From: UBA4093 sp036676455
GTDB lineage: Bacteria > Cyanobacteriota > Sericytochromatia > S15B-MN24 > UBA4093
DNA length: 45,506 nt
Assembly (NCBI GenBank): GCA_036676455.1
Contig: JAKFCW010000073.1
Coordinates: 1-45,506, forward strand
Direction: 5' to 3'
Part shown: in pieces, positions 8,058-16,721 of the stretch
How the letters are laid out: every line of letters begins with the position of its first letter
How positions within the stretch are numbered: the stretch's first letter is position 1
The notes under the pieces: model-generated
What the model was told of the DNA's origin: nothing
The model's input: the letters and a program-made list of their open reading frames with translations, nothing else
Database searches by the model: none
Made by a program: the position numbers and the translations under genes

Positions 8058-8112
8058 CGTCATTCCCGCGAAAGCGGGAATGCACTGGACTCCCGCTTTC
8101 GCGGGAGTGACA
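8058..8112. repeat. Inverted pair of REP-like hairpins upstream of miaB
   Basis: Unit 1 (about 8058-8087) has ATTCCCGC GAAA GCGGGAAT. Unit 2 (about 8089-8112) is the inverted ACTCCCGC TTTC GCGGGAGT form, flanked by TGGACT/GTGAC remnants. Both match the single copy at 6577-6607. The pair fills the mtnA-miaB gap, and nothing coding is present there. Confidence 0.75.
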
Positions 8113-8125
8113 GGCCGTGGTACAG

Positions 8126-9175
8126 CTAGGCCTGGGGGACCGACAGGCTCATGATCTGCTCGATCGCCCGGGTGAAGGGCGCCCGCAGGATGCCGCGCTC
8201 CGTGATGATCCCCTTGATGAGGCGATTCGGGGTGACGTCGAAGGACGGGTTGGCGACCTTCACGCCGGCCGGGGCCAGCGCGACGCCCGCGACATGGGTG
8301 ACCTCGCCGGGATCGCGCTCCTCGATGGGAATCTGGTCGCCGGTGGGAATCTCCGGGTCGATGGTCGAGAGCGGAGCCGCGACGTAGAACGGGATGCCGT
8401 GGGCATGCGCCAGCACGGCGAGGCCGTAGGTGCCGATCTTGTTGGCGGTGTCCCCGTTGCCGGCGATCCGGTCCGCGCCGACGATGACCATGTCGACCAC
8501 GCCCTGCTGCATGAAGTGGGCGGCCATGTTGTCGGTGATGAGGGTGAAGGGGATGCCCAGTTGCTGCAGCTCCCAGGCGTTCAGGCGGGCACCCTGCAGG
8601 CGGGGACGGGTCTCGTCCACCCAGACGTGTAGGCGCTTGCCCGACTCATGAGCGGAGCGGATGACGCCGACAGCGGTGCCCCAGTCGACCGTGGCCAGCG
8701 CGCCCGTCGAGCAGTGGGTGAGGACGTTGGCACCGTCCGCGATCAACGCGGCGCCGTTCTGGCCGATAGCTTGGTTGATCTCGATGTCCTCGCGGGCCAT
8801 GACCTGCGCTTCGAGCTCGAGGTAGCGAACCAGATCGGCCTTGGCGAGCTGGGAGCGCGAGCGGGCCGCCTCCAGCATGCGATCGACCGCCCAGGCCAGG
8901 TTGACCGCCGTGGGGCGGGTGGCCTTGAGGGAGTCGCCGACACGCCGCAGGTCCTCGAGCAGGGCCTCGCTGTCGGGGGCCTCGGACTGCTGGGCAGCCA
9001 GGGCCATGCCCATGGCGGCCGTCACCCCGATGGCCGGCGCGCCGCGGACCTTCATGGTGACGATGGCGTCCGCGATCGCCTCCCAGGTCTTGCAAACGAC
9101 GGTTTCCAGGACATCCGGAAGGCGGGTCTGGTCGATCAGCTCGACCGCCCCATCGTTCCACTGCACGGTTCTCAT
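8126..9175 (-). CDS. mtnA: S-methyl-5-thioribose-1-phosphate isomerase
   Basis: A 349-residue protein of the eIF2B-like isomerase fold. Key motifs are MKVRGAPAIG (phosphate binding, about 41-50), HCSTGALAT with the catalytic Cys at about 155, and VGADRIAGNGD with the catalytic Asp at about 235, then NKIGTYGLA. It converts 5-methylthioribose-1-phosphate to the ribulose form in methionine salvage. The ATG at 9175 is preceded by GAGGAG at optimal distance. No other salvage gene (mtnB/C/D, mtnK) is nearby, so the pathway is dispersed or incomplete. Ribose-1,5-bisphosphate isomerase is an alternative within this fold, but the motif set fits MtnA. Confidence 0.93.
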   Translation of the reverse strand: MRTVQWNDGAVELIDQTRLPDVLETVVCKTWEAIADAIVTMKVRGAPAIGVTAAMGMALAAQQSEAPDSEALLEDLRRVGDSLKATRPTAVNLAWAVDRMLEAARSRSQLAKADLVRYLELEAQVMAREDIEINQAIGQNGAALIADGANVLTHCSTGALATVDWGTAVGVIRSAHESGKRLHVWVDETRPRLQGARLNAWELQQLGIPFTLITDNMAAHFMQQGVVDMVIVGADRIAGNGDTANKIGTYGLAVLAHAHGIPFYVAAPLSTIDPEIPTGDQIPIEERDPGEVTHVAGVALAPAGVKVANPSFDVTPNRLIKGIITERGILRAPFTRAIEQIMSLSVPQA

Positions 9176-9226
9176 GGTCGCTCCTCAATTGTCATGGCGC
9201 TGCGGGCCCAATGCTCGGCAGCTCCC

Positions 9227-9235
9227 ATTCTACCA
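9227..9235 (-). promoter_or_regulatory. Extended -10 promoter of mtnA
   Basis: On the minus strand TGG directly precedes TAGAAT (9227-9232), an extended -10; the -35 region is poor. The predicted leader is about 45 nt. It is back to back with the SRPBCC promoter on the other strand. Confidence 0.5.
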
Positions 9236-9259
9236 AATCACGCGTCTTGCGGCTCGCTG

Positions 9260-9288
9260 TTGTGCGGACCGGGCGCTGCGGCTAAGAT
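9260..9288 (+). promoter_or_regulatory. Promoter of the SRPBCC/COQ7-like cluster
   Basis: TTGTGC (9260-9265) and TAAGAT (9283-9288) are separated by 17 bp, about 28 nt upstream of the first start codon. The AAGGGGGA ribosome-binding site lies within the leader. Confidence 0.55.
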
Positions 9289-9322
9289 GAGGGCGCGTTA
9301 CAATCCGCAACAAGGGGGACGC

Positions 9323-9763
9323 ATGGCGGTATGTGTGGAAGAAAAGGTCATCATCCGCGCGGATGTCGAAAGCTTCTTCCGGGTGGTCACGGACATCGAG
9401 ACGTACCCGGAGTTCCTGACGTCCATCCGCTCGGTGGATCTGCTCCGCAAGAACGACCGTGAGATCTGGGCGGGCATCGACTCCCACCTGGTCCTGGACT
9501 GGCACTACCTGCAGGTGCTGCGCCCCGAACATCCCGGGCGGATCGCCTGGGAGATGGTGGAGGGGCCCTTTCGCGAGGCATACGGCGAGTGGATCGTCGA
9601 GGAGGTCCATCCCGATCGCCTGGAGACGATCTACGTCGCCCACATCGAGTTCGGGCGCTTCATCCCGCGCAAGCTGCTCGAGCTGGGGATGCACGCGGCG
9701 CTGCCGGAGCTGCTTCGCCAGTACGCCAAGCGCGTCGAGGCCTGCAGCCTGCAGCCCGCCTGA
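9323..9763 (+). CDS. SRPBCC (START/COQ10-like) family protein
   Basis: A 146-residue single-domain protein. The opening VEEKVIIRADVESFFRVVTD and YPEFLTSIRSVDLL, the central HYLQVLRPEHPGRI and the long C-terminal helix LLELGMHAALPELLRQYAKRVEA fit the SRPBCC hydrophobic-ligand-binding fold, including polyketide-cyclase and COQ10-type proteins. No signal peptide. AAGGGGGA upstream supports ATG 9323. The stop is 14 nt before the next gene, which encodes a di-iron domain fused to a second SRPBCC domain, so they form one operon. Binding of a quinone or other lipid is inference from family and context. Confidence 0.8.
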   Translation: MAVCVEEKVIIRADVESFFRVVTDIETYPEFLTSIRSVDLLRKNDREIWAGIDSHLVLDWHYLQVLRPEHPGRIAWEMVEGPFREAYGEWIVEEVHPDRLETIYVAHIEFGRFIPRKLLELGMHAALPELLRQYAKRVEACSLQPA

Positions 9764-9777
9764 AAGGAGGGGAGTTC

Positions 9778-10815
9778 ATGGCCCTCGCGCGCAACGGCTG
9801 GCTCCTCTGGAGCTACATGACCGAGGTCGTGGCCCAGGAGATCTACACGCAGCTTCAGGGCTTCGTGAGCGATCCCGAGCTCCGCGCCGAGCTCACCCGC
9901 TTTTACGATGAAGAGAAGGCCCACGCCGAGACCCTTCGCGACGACCTGCCCTGGCTGCGCGGCGCCGTGGAGCTGGGCATCGAGAGCGTCGGGCGCCTGA
10001 TCGGCGCGCTCTGGGGCTTTGGCAACGCGCTTTCGGGCTCGCGCCAGGCCAGCAACCACATCCTGAACCTCGAGCGTTCGGGCATCGACTACTACTCGCA
10101 GCTCTCTCGGACCTACCCGCAATCCGATCCCCGGCGCCGGCGCTACGAGGAGGTGCGCGCCGAGGAAGAAGAGCACGAGGACTGGTTCACGGCCAAGGCC
10201 GCCGAGACCTGGCGCGACGAGCCCGGAGCGCCAGGCGAGGTGATCGAGGTCTCGACCGTGATCCCGGCCTCGGTCGAGGAGGTCTTCGCCTTCTACACCG
10301 ATACCCGGTCACTGGGAGTCATCATGCCGCCGGGGCTACCGGCCATGCCGCTGGATCCCGTGGCGCGCTACGCGCTGGATTCGCACTTCCGACTGGCGGT
10401 AGGCGTCGGACCCTTCCGACAGGTGCTCGAGACCGAAATCCCGGAGTTCGATCCCCCCTACCACTACCTCGACAAGAAGTTCCACTGGGCCCTGGACACC
10501 TACGAGGATCACCACCACTTCGAGCCGATTAGCCACGATCTCTGCCGCCTCACCGAGCGCTTCACGCTGAAATTGAAAGGCATCGACTGGCCGGACGCCC
10601 TGCCCCCCAGCCCCCTCAAGCTTTCAGCCCTCATGCTGCTGCTGTACCGACACATGGCGACCTACCGGTACTTCAGCCAGCAAGCCACCGCCAAGCCCTC
10701 CGGCAAGCTCTGGATCGCCTGGGCCACCTCGGACGCGGCAGCCGTCAGCCACGATCGGCCGAGGCGCCTGCTGCAAGGCAGCGACTCGGGGCGCGAGCCG
10801 GGCGAGGCTCAGTAG
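9778..10815 (+). CDS. Ferritin-like di-iron (COQ7-like) domain fused to an SRPBCC domain
   Basis: A 345-residue two-domain protein. Residues 1-145 form a four-helix di-iron module with ligand pattern E16 (MTEVVAQEIY), E46-x-x-H49 (DEEKAHAE), E99 (LERSGIDYY) and E130-x-x-H133 (EEEEHEDWF), as in COQ7/demethoxyubiquinone hydroxylase and other ferritin-like oxidases. Residues from about 155 (VIEVSTVIPASVEEVFAFYTD) to about 310 form an SRPBCC ligand-binding domain. The C-terminal tail is disordered. AAAGGAGGGG before ATG 9778 is a strong ribosome-binding site. The layout suggests the SRPBCC domain presents a hydrophobic substrate to the di-iron centre. Iron storage or oxidant defence is the alternative. 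I do not know this exact fusion as a described family. Confidence 0.75.
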   Translation: MALARNGWLLWSYMTEVVAQEIYTQLQGFVSDPELRAELTRFYDEEKAHAETLRDDLPWLRGAVELGIESVGRLIGALWGFGNALSGSRQASNHILNLERSGIDYYSQLSRTYPQSDPRRRRYEEVRAEEEEHEDWFTAKAAETWRDEPGAPGEVIEVSTVIPASVEEVFAFYTDTRSLGVIMPPGLPAMPLDPVARYALDSHFRLAVGVGPFRQVLETEIPEFDPPYHYLDKKFHWALDTYEDHHHFEPISHDLCRLTERFTLKLKGIDWPDALPPSPLKLSALMLLLYRHMATYRYFSQQATAKPSGKLWIAWATSDAAAVSHDRPRRLLQGSDSGREPGEAQ

Positions 10816-10858
10816 CTCCCTACGATGCTCGAACGGCAGCGGATCGATACGCCGGAGG

Positions 10859-10864
10859 TATACT
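10859..10864 (+). promoter_or_regulatory. Possible -10 element before the small helical-bundle gene
   Basis: TATACT matches the -10 consensus at five of six positions, 60 nt upstream of the 10925 start, but no convincing -35 is seen. The rest of 10816-10924 shows nothing. Confidence 0.3.
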
Positions 10865-10924
10865 GGGAGGTGAAGCATCCGAGCTAGCCCACCGTGACAC
10901 GCCCAGAAAGAGAGCACGCAGCTG

Positions 10925-11347
10925 ATGGCACCGCCCCCCCCTCTCTCGAACGGCCTTGGCGATCTTCGGCGCATCCTCCACAACATCGATGACCATACCC
11001 AGGTCCTCCACAAGCTCTTTACCGACGGAGGACTGGCGCAGCCCTTTCGCGCGGAACTCCTGGCGCATATCCGCTATGAGGAAGCCGAGAACCAGCGACA
11101 GTTGCTGACGCTACAGGCCCATCACGATCTTCCGTCCTACGAGATCGAGACCTTGATTCAGCACAGCCGCCTGCTTGCCGTGCTGACAGAGGATGGCGAA
11201 AGCGATCCGGGCTTGGTCGCGGAGATCCTGCATCACTTCGCCGAGGAGCATGAGTGGTTCAGCGAGACCCTCTCAGGCCTCGCGGGCTCCTCCGCGAGCC
11301 CCGCACCCCGCCGCTCCACGGTGGGCAGCCTCCTCGATCGGGGCTGA
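10925..11347 (+). CDS. Small helical protein, possibly ferritin/hemerythrin-like
   Basis: A 140-residue, almost all-helical protein. His and acidic residues occur at helix-compatible spacing: H19/H24/H29 (LHNIDDHTQVLHKL), E52/E53/E55 (YEEAENQ), H103/H104 and E107/E108/H109 (HHFAEEHEWF). The last motif resembles EEEEHEDWF of the upstream di-iron protein, suggesting a diverged metal-binding four-helix bundle. The C-terminal 20 residues are low complexity. GAGAG lies upstream of ATG 10925. No family is confidently assigned; the metal-binding role is inference. Confidence 0.6.
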   Translation: MAPPPPLSNGLGDLRRILHNIDDHTQVLHKLFTDGGLAQPFRAELLAHIRYEEAENQRQLLTLQAHHDLPSYEIETLIQHSRLLAVLTEDGESDPGLVAEILHHFAEEHEWFSETLSGLAGSSASPAPRRSTVGSLLDRG

Positions 11348-11357
11348 TCGCCGAGGG

Positions 11358-12002
11358 CTAGTATCCCGGCAGCTTGAGCCAGACGAAAATCAAGAGATCG
11401 TAGACCAGGTGGCAGACGATGGCCGTCCACGAGTTACGGGTCCAGAGGGCGATCGCCCCCCAGACGGTCCCGAAGCCCAGCGCGGCCAGCGCGAGCCATG
11501 GGCTCCCCGTGAAGAGGTGAACCGACGCGTAGAGCACGGTCGAGACCACCAAGGCCTTCCACCAGGACCTCAGCCCCCAGTGGTAGAGGCGGTCCAGCAG
11601 GAACCTCCGCCAGAACAGCTCCTCGCCGGCCGCAATGAAGGCGATCGACACCACCTGCATCCAGAGCGGATAGAGCGCGGCCCATTCCAGGACCACCGCC
11701 AGCCCGGAGGTGAGCGCCGGAATCACGCTCCCGACCGTCACGCTGACACCCCAGGCGCCTGCGTAGAGCGCGACTCCCAGGCTCGCCCCCAGCAAACCAT
11801 CCCGAAGGCTCACGCACAGGGCCGGATGGTGATGCCCCCGACCTTCCCAGAGAGACCACGCCCCCAGGACGGCCATCAGCACGGCCATGCCTGGCCAGAA
11901 CCATGCGCCGTTCCGCATGACCACGCCATAGGCGAGGACGATGAGCACAGCGGCAGGTCCCCAGACGCCCAGTTCCCGGATCCCGGCACGCAACGGCGGC
12001 AT
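11358..12002 (-). CDS. CPBP-family intramembrane glutamic endopeptidase
   Basis: A 214-residue polytopic membrane protein with about six to seven hydrophobic segments. It shows the three CPBP/Abi (CAAX-protease-like) motifs: EExxxR in AGEELFWRRF (E127, E128), LYASVHLF with His162, and IVCHLVYDLL with His198. These residues form the intramembrane active site in Rce1-type proteases. In bacteria such proteins process small peptides or modulate immunity or envelope stress; the substrate here is unknown. GGGGGGAA upstream supports the start at 12002. The 3' end lies 10 bp from the convergent helical-protein gene. Confidence 0.88.
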   Translation of the reverse strand: MPPLRAGIRELGVWGPAAVLIVLAYGVVMRNGAWFWPGMAVLMAVLGAWSLWEGRGHHHPALCVSLRDGLLGASLGVALYAGAWGVSVTVGSVIPALTSGLAVVLEWAALYPLWMQVVSIAFIAAGEELFWRRFLLDRLYHWGLRSWWKALVVSTVLYASVHLFTGSPWLALAALGFGTVWGAIALWTRNSWTAIVCHLVYDLLIFVWLKLPGY

Positions 12003-12157
12003 GGCGTTCCCCCCGGATCACCCTAGCGCATCAGCGGGCTCATGGCAGCAAGGAAGGCGTTGAAACCTTTCGCCTCCCGAAAACGTATCATGTTCAGCTG
12101 GACGGCTTCATGGCGGGGTTCGGAGATCGCGCCGCGCTTTTGAGAAGAGGGATTCAC

Positions 12158-13417
12158 GTGAAACGTAGACGACTGGCCTTGCTCGTGGGCCTCGCAATCG
12201 CTCTCGGGGGCGGTACGGCCGCATGGCTCATGCTCAAGCCGGATGCCGCGCCCACCTACCGGACGGTCAAGCCCGACCGCGGGACGATCGCCGCCAAGGT
12301 GACCGCCACCGGCACCCTCTCGGCCCTGGTCACCGTCGATGTCGGCAGCCAGGTCTCCGGCCGCATCCAGGAGATCTTCGTCGACTTCAACTCGCCCGTC
12401 CGCAAGGGCCAGGTCCTGGCCAAGATCGATCCGCAGCTCACCGAGGCCGCCGTGAACCAGGCCCGCGCCAACTTCATCGAGGCCAAGAGCAACTACAGCC
12501 GGGTGCAGGTCCAGGCCGCCCTGGCTTCGAAGCAGTACCAGCGCACCAAGCAACTCGCCGAGCAGCGCCTGATCGCGACGGCCGAGCTCGACACGGCCCT
12601 GGCCGACATGGAAGCCGCCGCGGCCCAGGTCGAAGGGGCGAAAGCGAGCATGCAGCGCGCCGAGGCCTCGCTGAAGCTCGCGGAAGTGAACCTCGGCTAC
12701 ACGACGATCGTCTCGCCCATCGACGGTGTGGTCGTCTCGCGCGACGTGGACATGGGGCAGACCGTCGCAGCCTCCCTGCAGGCCCCGACCCTCTTCGTGA
12801 TCGCCCAGGACCTCCGCAAGATCCAGGTGGACGCCAGCGTCGCGGAAGCCGACATGGGCAAGATGCGCGCGGGCATGAAGGCGGAGTTCACCGTGGACGC
12901 CTACCCCGAGCAGACCTTCGTGGGTACGGTCCGCCAGATCCGCAACTCGGCCGTGACGGTGCAGAACGTCGTCACCTACAACGCGATCATCGACGTGGCG
13001 AACCCCGAGCTCAAGCTCAAGCCCGGCATGACGGCCAATGTCTCGCTGATCTACGACGAGCGCGAGAACGCCCTGCGGATTCCCAACTCCGTGCTGCGCT
13101 TCCGTCCGGCGGCCGGCACCGTCGAGCGGCCGGAGCGGCGTGGGGGCGATCGCCCCTCGCCCGAACGTCGTGCAGAACGAAAGGGCGACGCCCAGGCCAG
13201 CGCCGATCGTCGCACCGTCTGGGTCCTGGTCGACGGCAAGCCCCGCCCTGTGGGCATCCAGACCGGCCTCTCGGACGGCAACCTGACCGAAGTAACCAAA
13301 GGAGAGCTGAGCGAGAACTCGGAACTGATCGTGGACGCGTCCAACGGCGCGACCAAGGCAACCGCCCCGTCCTCGCGTAACGGGCAATCGGGCAACCGGG
13401 CGCCCCGGATGTTCTAG
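12158..13417 (+). CDS. Periplasmic adaptor (membrane fusion protein) of a MacAB-type exporter
   Basis: A 419-residue HlyD/MacA-like protein. It has an N-terminal membrane anchor (RRRLALLVGLAIALGGG), a biotinyl-lipoyl half motif (DVGSQVSGRIQEIFVDF), a long alpha-hairpin (about 85-185), the second lipoyl half (YTTIVSPIDGVVVSRD) and beta-barrel domains. An unusually charged linker rich in Arg/Glu (about 325-355) interrupts the C-terminal region. The GTG at 12158 is chosen because AAGAGGG lies 7 nt upstream and the anchor begins there. It is the first gene of a four-gene exporter operon and bridges the inner-membrane ABC permease to the TolC-type pore. Confidence 0.9.
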   Translation: MKRRRLALLVGLAIALGGGTAAWLMLKPDAAPTYRTVKPDRGTIAAKVTATGTLSALVTVDVGSQVSGRIQEIFVDFNSPVRKGQVLAKIDPQLTEAAVNQARANFIEAKSNYSRVQVQAALASKQYQRTKQLAEQRLIATAELDTALADMEAAAAQVEGAKASMQRAEASLKLAEVNLGYTTIVSPIDGVVVSRDVDMGQTVAASLQAPTLFVIAQDLRKIQVDASVAEADMGKMRAGMKAEFTVDAYPEQTFVGTVRQIRNSAVTVQNVVTYNAIIDVANPELKLKPGMTANVSLIYDERENALRIPNSVLRFRPAAGTVERPERRGGDRPSPERRAERKGDAQASADRRTVWVLVDGKPRPVGIQTGLSDGNLTEVTKGELSENSELIVDASNGATKATAPSSRNGQSGNRAPRMF

Positions 13418-13425
13418 GGGGAGCC

Positions 13426-14147
<722 letters not shown>

Positions 14148-14151
<4 letters not shown>

Positions 14152-15377
14152 CGATTCTTCAGACCTTCCGCACGGCCCTCAAGGCCCTGCTGATCAACAA
14201 GCTGCGCTCCACCCTGACCGCCCTGGGCGTCGTCATCGGCGTGGCGGCGGTGGTCGCCATGATGGCCATCGGCGAGGGAGCCAAGGCCCAGATCCAGGCC
14301 ACCTTCGACGCCATGGGCACGAACCTCCTCAACGTCCAGCCGGGCTCCAGCAACACGGGCGGATCCCGGGGCGGCGCGGGCTCGCGTTACACCCTGACCT
14401 GGGGCGATCTCGACGCGATCCGCGCCTCGGTCCCCACGGTCGCCCACGCGGCAGCCCAGCTGCGCTCCAACTCCCAGGTGATGAGCGCCTACGAGAACTG
14501 GCAGACCAGTGTCACCGGGACGTCGACCGACTTCTTCGCCATCCGCAACTGGGACGCCGCCGCCGGCGGCCTCTTCACCGAGCAGGACGTCTCCAGCGGC
14601 AACAAGGTGGCAGTCCTGGGCGCGACCGTGGCGGAGATGCTCTTCGGCATGGACGTCGACCCGGTCGGCCAGAGCATCCGCATCCGCAACGTCCCCTTCC
14701 AGGTCGTCGGCGTCCTGGCCCCGAAGGGCCAGACCGGCAATGGCAACGACAACGACGACGTGGTGATCATCCCCGAGAGCGCCTACCGCACCAAGATCCA
14801 GGGGGGACTCAACCAGTACATCCAAGGATCGGTGATGGTCACGGCCGTCGACGCCGAGGCGCTGTCGCGAGCCCAGACCCAGATCACCGAGCTGCTGCGC
14901 GAGCGCCACCGGCTGGCGCCGGACGCCGAGGACGACTTCCGGATCCGGAACATGGCCGAGATCGCGGAGGCCCGCCAGGCCGGCACGCAGACCCTCACGA
15001 TCCTGCTGGCCAGCATCGCGGCGGTCTCATTGCTGGTGGGCGGCATCGGGGTCATGAACATCATGCTGGTCAGCGTCACCGAGCGCACCCGCGAGATCGG
15101 CCTGCGCATGGCCGTGGGCGCCAAGCCGCATCACATCCTCTCGCAGTTCCTGGTGGAAGCCGTCACCCTCTCGATGATCGGCGGCTTCCTGGGGATCGCC
15201 ATCGGAGTGGTCGCCGCGTACAGCGTGGCGGGGCAGCTCGGTTGGCCGATTCTCTTCCATCCCGGAGTGGCGATCCTCGCGGTCGTCTTCAGCGTCCTCG
15301 TCGGGGTCGGCTTCGGCCTCTACCCCGCCCAGAAGGCCTCGCGCCTTCACCCGATCGATGCATTGAGGTTCGAATGA
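14148..15377 (+). CDS. MacB-type ABC transporter permease (FtsX/MacB_PCD)
   Basis: A 409-residue protein with an N-terminal membrane helix after TALKALLINKLRSTLTALGV, a large periplasmic core domain (about 45-280), and three C-terminal helices (LLASIAAVSLLVGGIGVMN; FLGIAIGVVAAYSVAG; VAILAVVFSVLVGVGFGLYP). The cytoplasmic RTREIGLRMAVGAK motif is diagnostic of this fold. It lacks the fused ATPase of E. coli MacB, which is supplied by the preceding gene. The substrate (peptide, siderophore, lipid or drug) is unknown. Confidence 0.94.
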
Positions 15378-16633
15378 ATTGGCCTAGTCTCATGCTGGCG
15401 GTCATGGTGGCGGTGCCCGCCGGTGCCGCCATGGCAGCACCTCCCGTCCTGACTCTGGAGCAAGCCCTCGGCAATGCCCGCCAGAACCAGCCTCAACTGC
15501 TGCAGGCCCGGGCGTCGGTGCAGGCCGCGCAGGCCCGGACGCAGAGCTCGCGCGCCTCGCTCTTGCCTCAGGTAAGCCTGGGGGCCGGCTACAACACGGG
15601 TTCCGGCCGGGAAAACCTGGGCCTGGTGGGGGACAGCAACCTGAGCCTGCGGGCCAACCAGCTGATCTACGACTTCGGACAGCGCGGCAGCCGCTACGAG
15701 GCCTCGCAAGCGCAGTTCGCGGCCCAGCAGCAATCGGAGCGCGAGACGCAGCAACAGGTGTCCCTGAACGTCCGGACGGCCTTCTTCGCGACCCAGGCGT
15801 CCAAGGTCCTGGTCAAGGTCAACGAAGAGGCGCTGGCCAACCAGCAGCGCCACTTGCGGCAGGCCACGCAGTTCGTGAATGCCGGCACGCGGCCGCCCAT
15901 CGACGTGGTGCAAGAGCGCGCCAACGTGGCCAACGCCCGGCGGCAGCTGATCAAGGCACAGAACGATTACACCACCGGCAAGGCGCGCCTCAACCAGGCC
16001 ATGGGAGTCGAGTCGGGCCTCGACTTCGAGGTGGTGAGCGACTGGATGCCGGAGGTCGCCGGCGAGGCGCAGCCGCTGGAGGCCTTGCTGGAGGAAGCCG
16101 AGGCGAACCGTCCCGAGATCGCGCGGCTGAATCAGCAAGTCCGGGCCCAGGAGCTATCGCTGAAGGCCCAGCAGAACGCGGGGTCTCCGAGCCTGACGGG
16201 CTCGGCAGGGCTAGGCGACAGCGGCCTCTTGCTCGGGCGCCCCGGAACGTCCTGGCAGGCGGGCATCTCGCTGTCGTGGCCGCTCTATTCGGGCGGTGCG
16301 ATCCGCGCGGGAATCAGCGAGGCGGAGGCGAACCTCGACGGCATTCGGGCGCAGGTCGCCACGTTGCGCCAGCAGGTGCGCTTCGAGCTGACCGAGGCGA
16401 AGCTTGCCATCGCCTCGCAGAAGGCGGCCATCCGGGCGGCCCAGGAGTCGGTCAGCAGCGCCGCTGAACGGCTGAAGCTCGCCGAAGGCCGATACGCGGC
16501 CGGCGTGGGGAACATCATCGAGCTGACCGACGCGCAGCTGGCACTGACCACGGCGCGCTCCCAGGTGGTCCAGGAGGAGGTCCGGCTCGCCGTGGCGCGC
16601 GCCCAGTTGCTCAAGGCGCTGGGACGGGAGTAA
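15374..16633 (+). CDS. TolC-family outer-membrane efflux protein
   Basis: A 419-residue protein with a Sec signal peptide (MNWPSLMLAVMVAVPAGAAMAAP). Two repeated OEP units of long coiled-coil helices rich in Ala/Gln/Glu follow (for example QALGNARQNQPQLLQARASV and VSSAAERLKLAEGRYAAG), with the GVGNIIELTDAQ turn typical of TolC homologues. It should form the trimeric outer-membrane channel. ATG 15374 overlaps the permease stop, completing an adaptor-ATPase-permease-channel operon. Two terminator-like hairpins follow. Confidence 0.92.
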   Translation: MNWPSLMLAVMVAVPAGAAMAAPPVLTLEQALGNARQNQPQLLQARASVQAAQARTQSSRASLLPQVSLGAGYNTGSGRENLGLVGDSNLSLRANQLIYDFGQRGSRYEASQAQFAAQQQSERETQQQVSLNVRTAFFATQASKVLVKVNEEALANQQRHLRQATQFVNAGTRPPIDVVQERANVANARRQLIKAQNDYTTGKARLNQAMGVESGLDFEVVSDWMPEVAGEAQPLEALLEEAEANRPEIARLNQQVRAQELSLKAQQNAGSPSLTGSAGLGDSGLLLGRPGTSWQAGISLSWPLYSGGAIRAGISEAEANLDGIRAQVATLRQQVRFELTEAKLAIASQKAAIRAAQESVSSAAERLKLAEGRYAAGVGNIIELTDAQLALTTARSQVVQEEVRLAVARAQLLKALGRE

Positions 16634-16705
16634 TTGCCTCCCCTCGACGGGGGGGCAATTTAGGCCAAAAGGCCGGAACCCCGAGGGGTTCCGGCCTTTC
16701 GTCTT
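16634..16705. terminator. Tandem terminators between the efflux operon and glutamate dehydrogenase
   Basis: Hairpin 1 (about 16632-16660) pairs TTGCCTCCCC with GGGGGGGCAA around TCGA. Hairpin 2 (16671-16696) is GGCCGGAACCCC/GGGGTTCCGGCC followed by TTTCGTCTT. On the minus strand it is followed by TTTTGG. Hairpin 2 can therefore serve both convergent transcripts. Confidence 0.8.
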
Positions 16706-16721
16706 GGATAGCGTTCGACTG

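Noticed and set aside
11358..12002. Abortive-infection defence island around the CPBP protease
   Set aside because: CPBP proteins are common housekeeping or peptide-processing proteases, and no restriction, retron, nuclease or phage gene lies nearby.
12110..12157. Upstream ATG start for the membrane fusion protein
   Set aside because: The GTG at 12158 has AAGAGGG at 7 nt and directly precedes the membrane anchor; the ATG has no ribosome-binding site.
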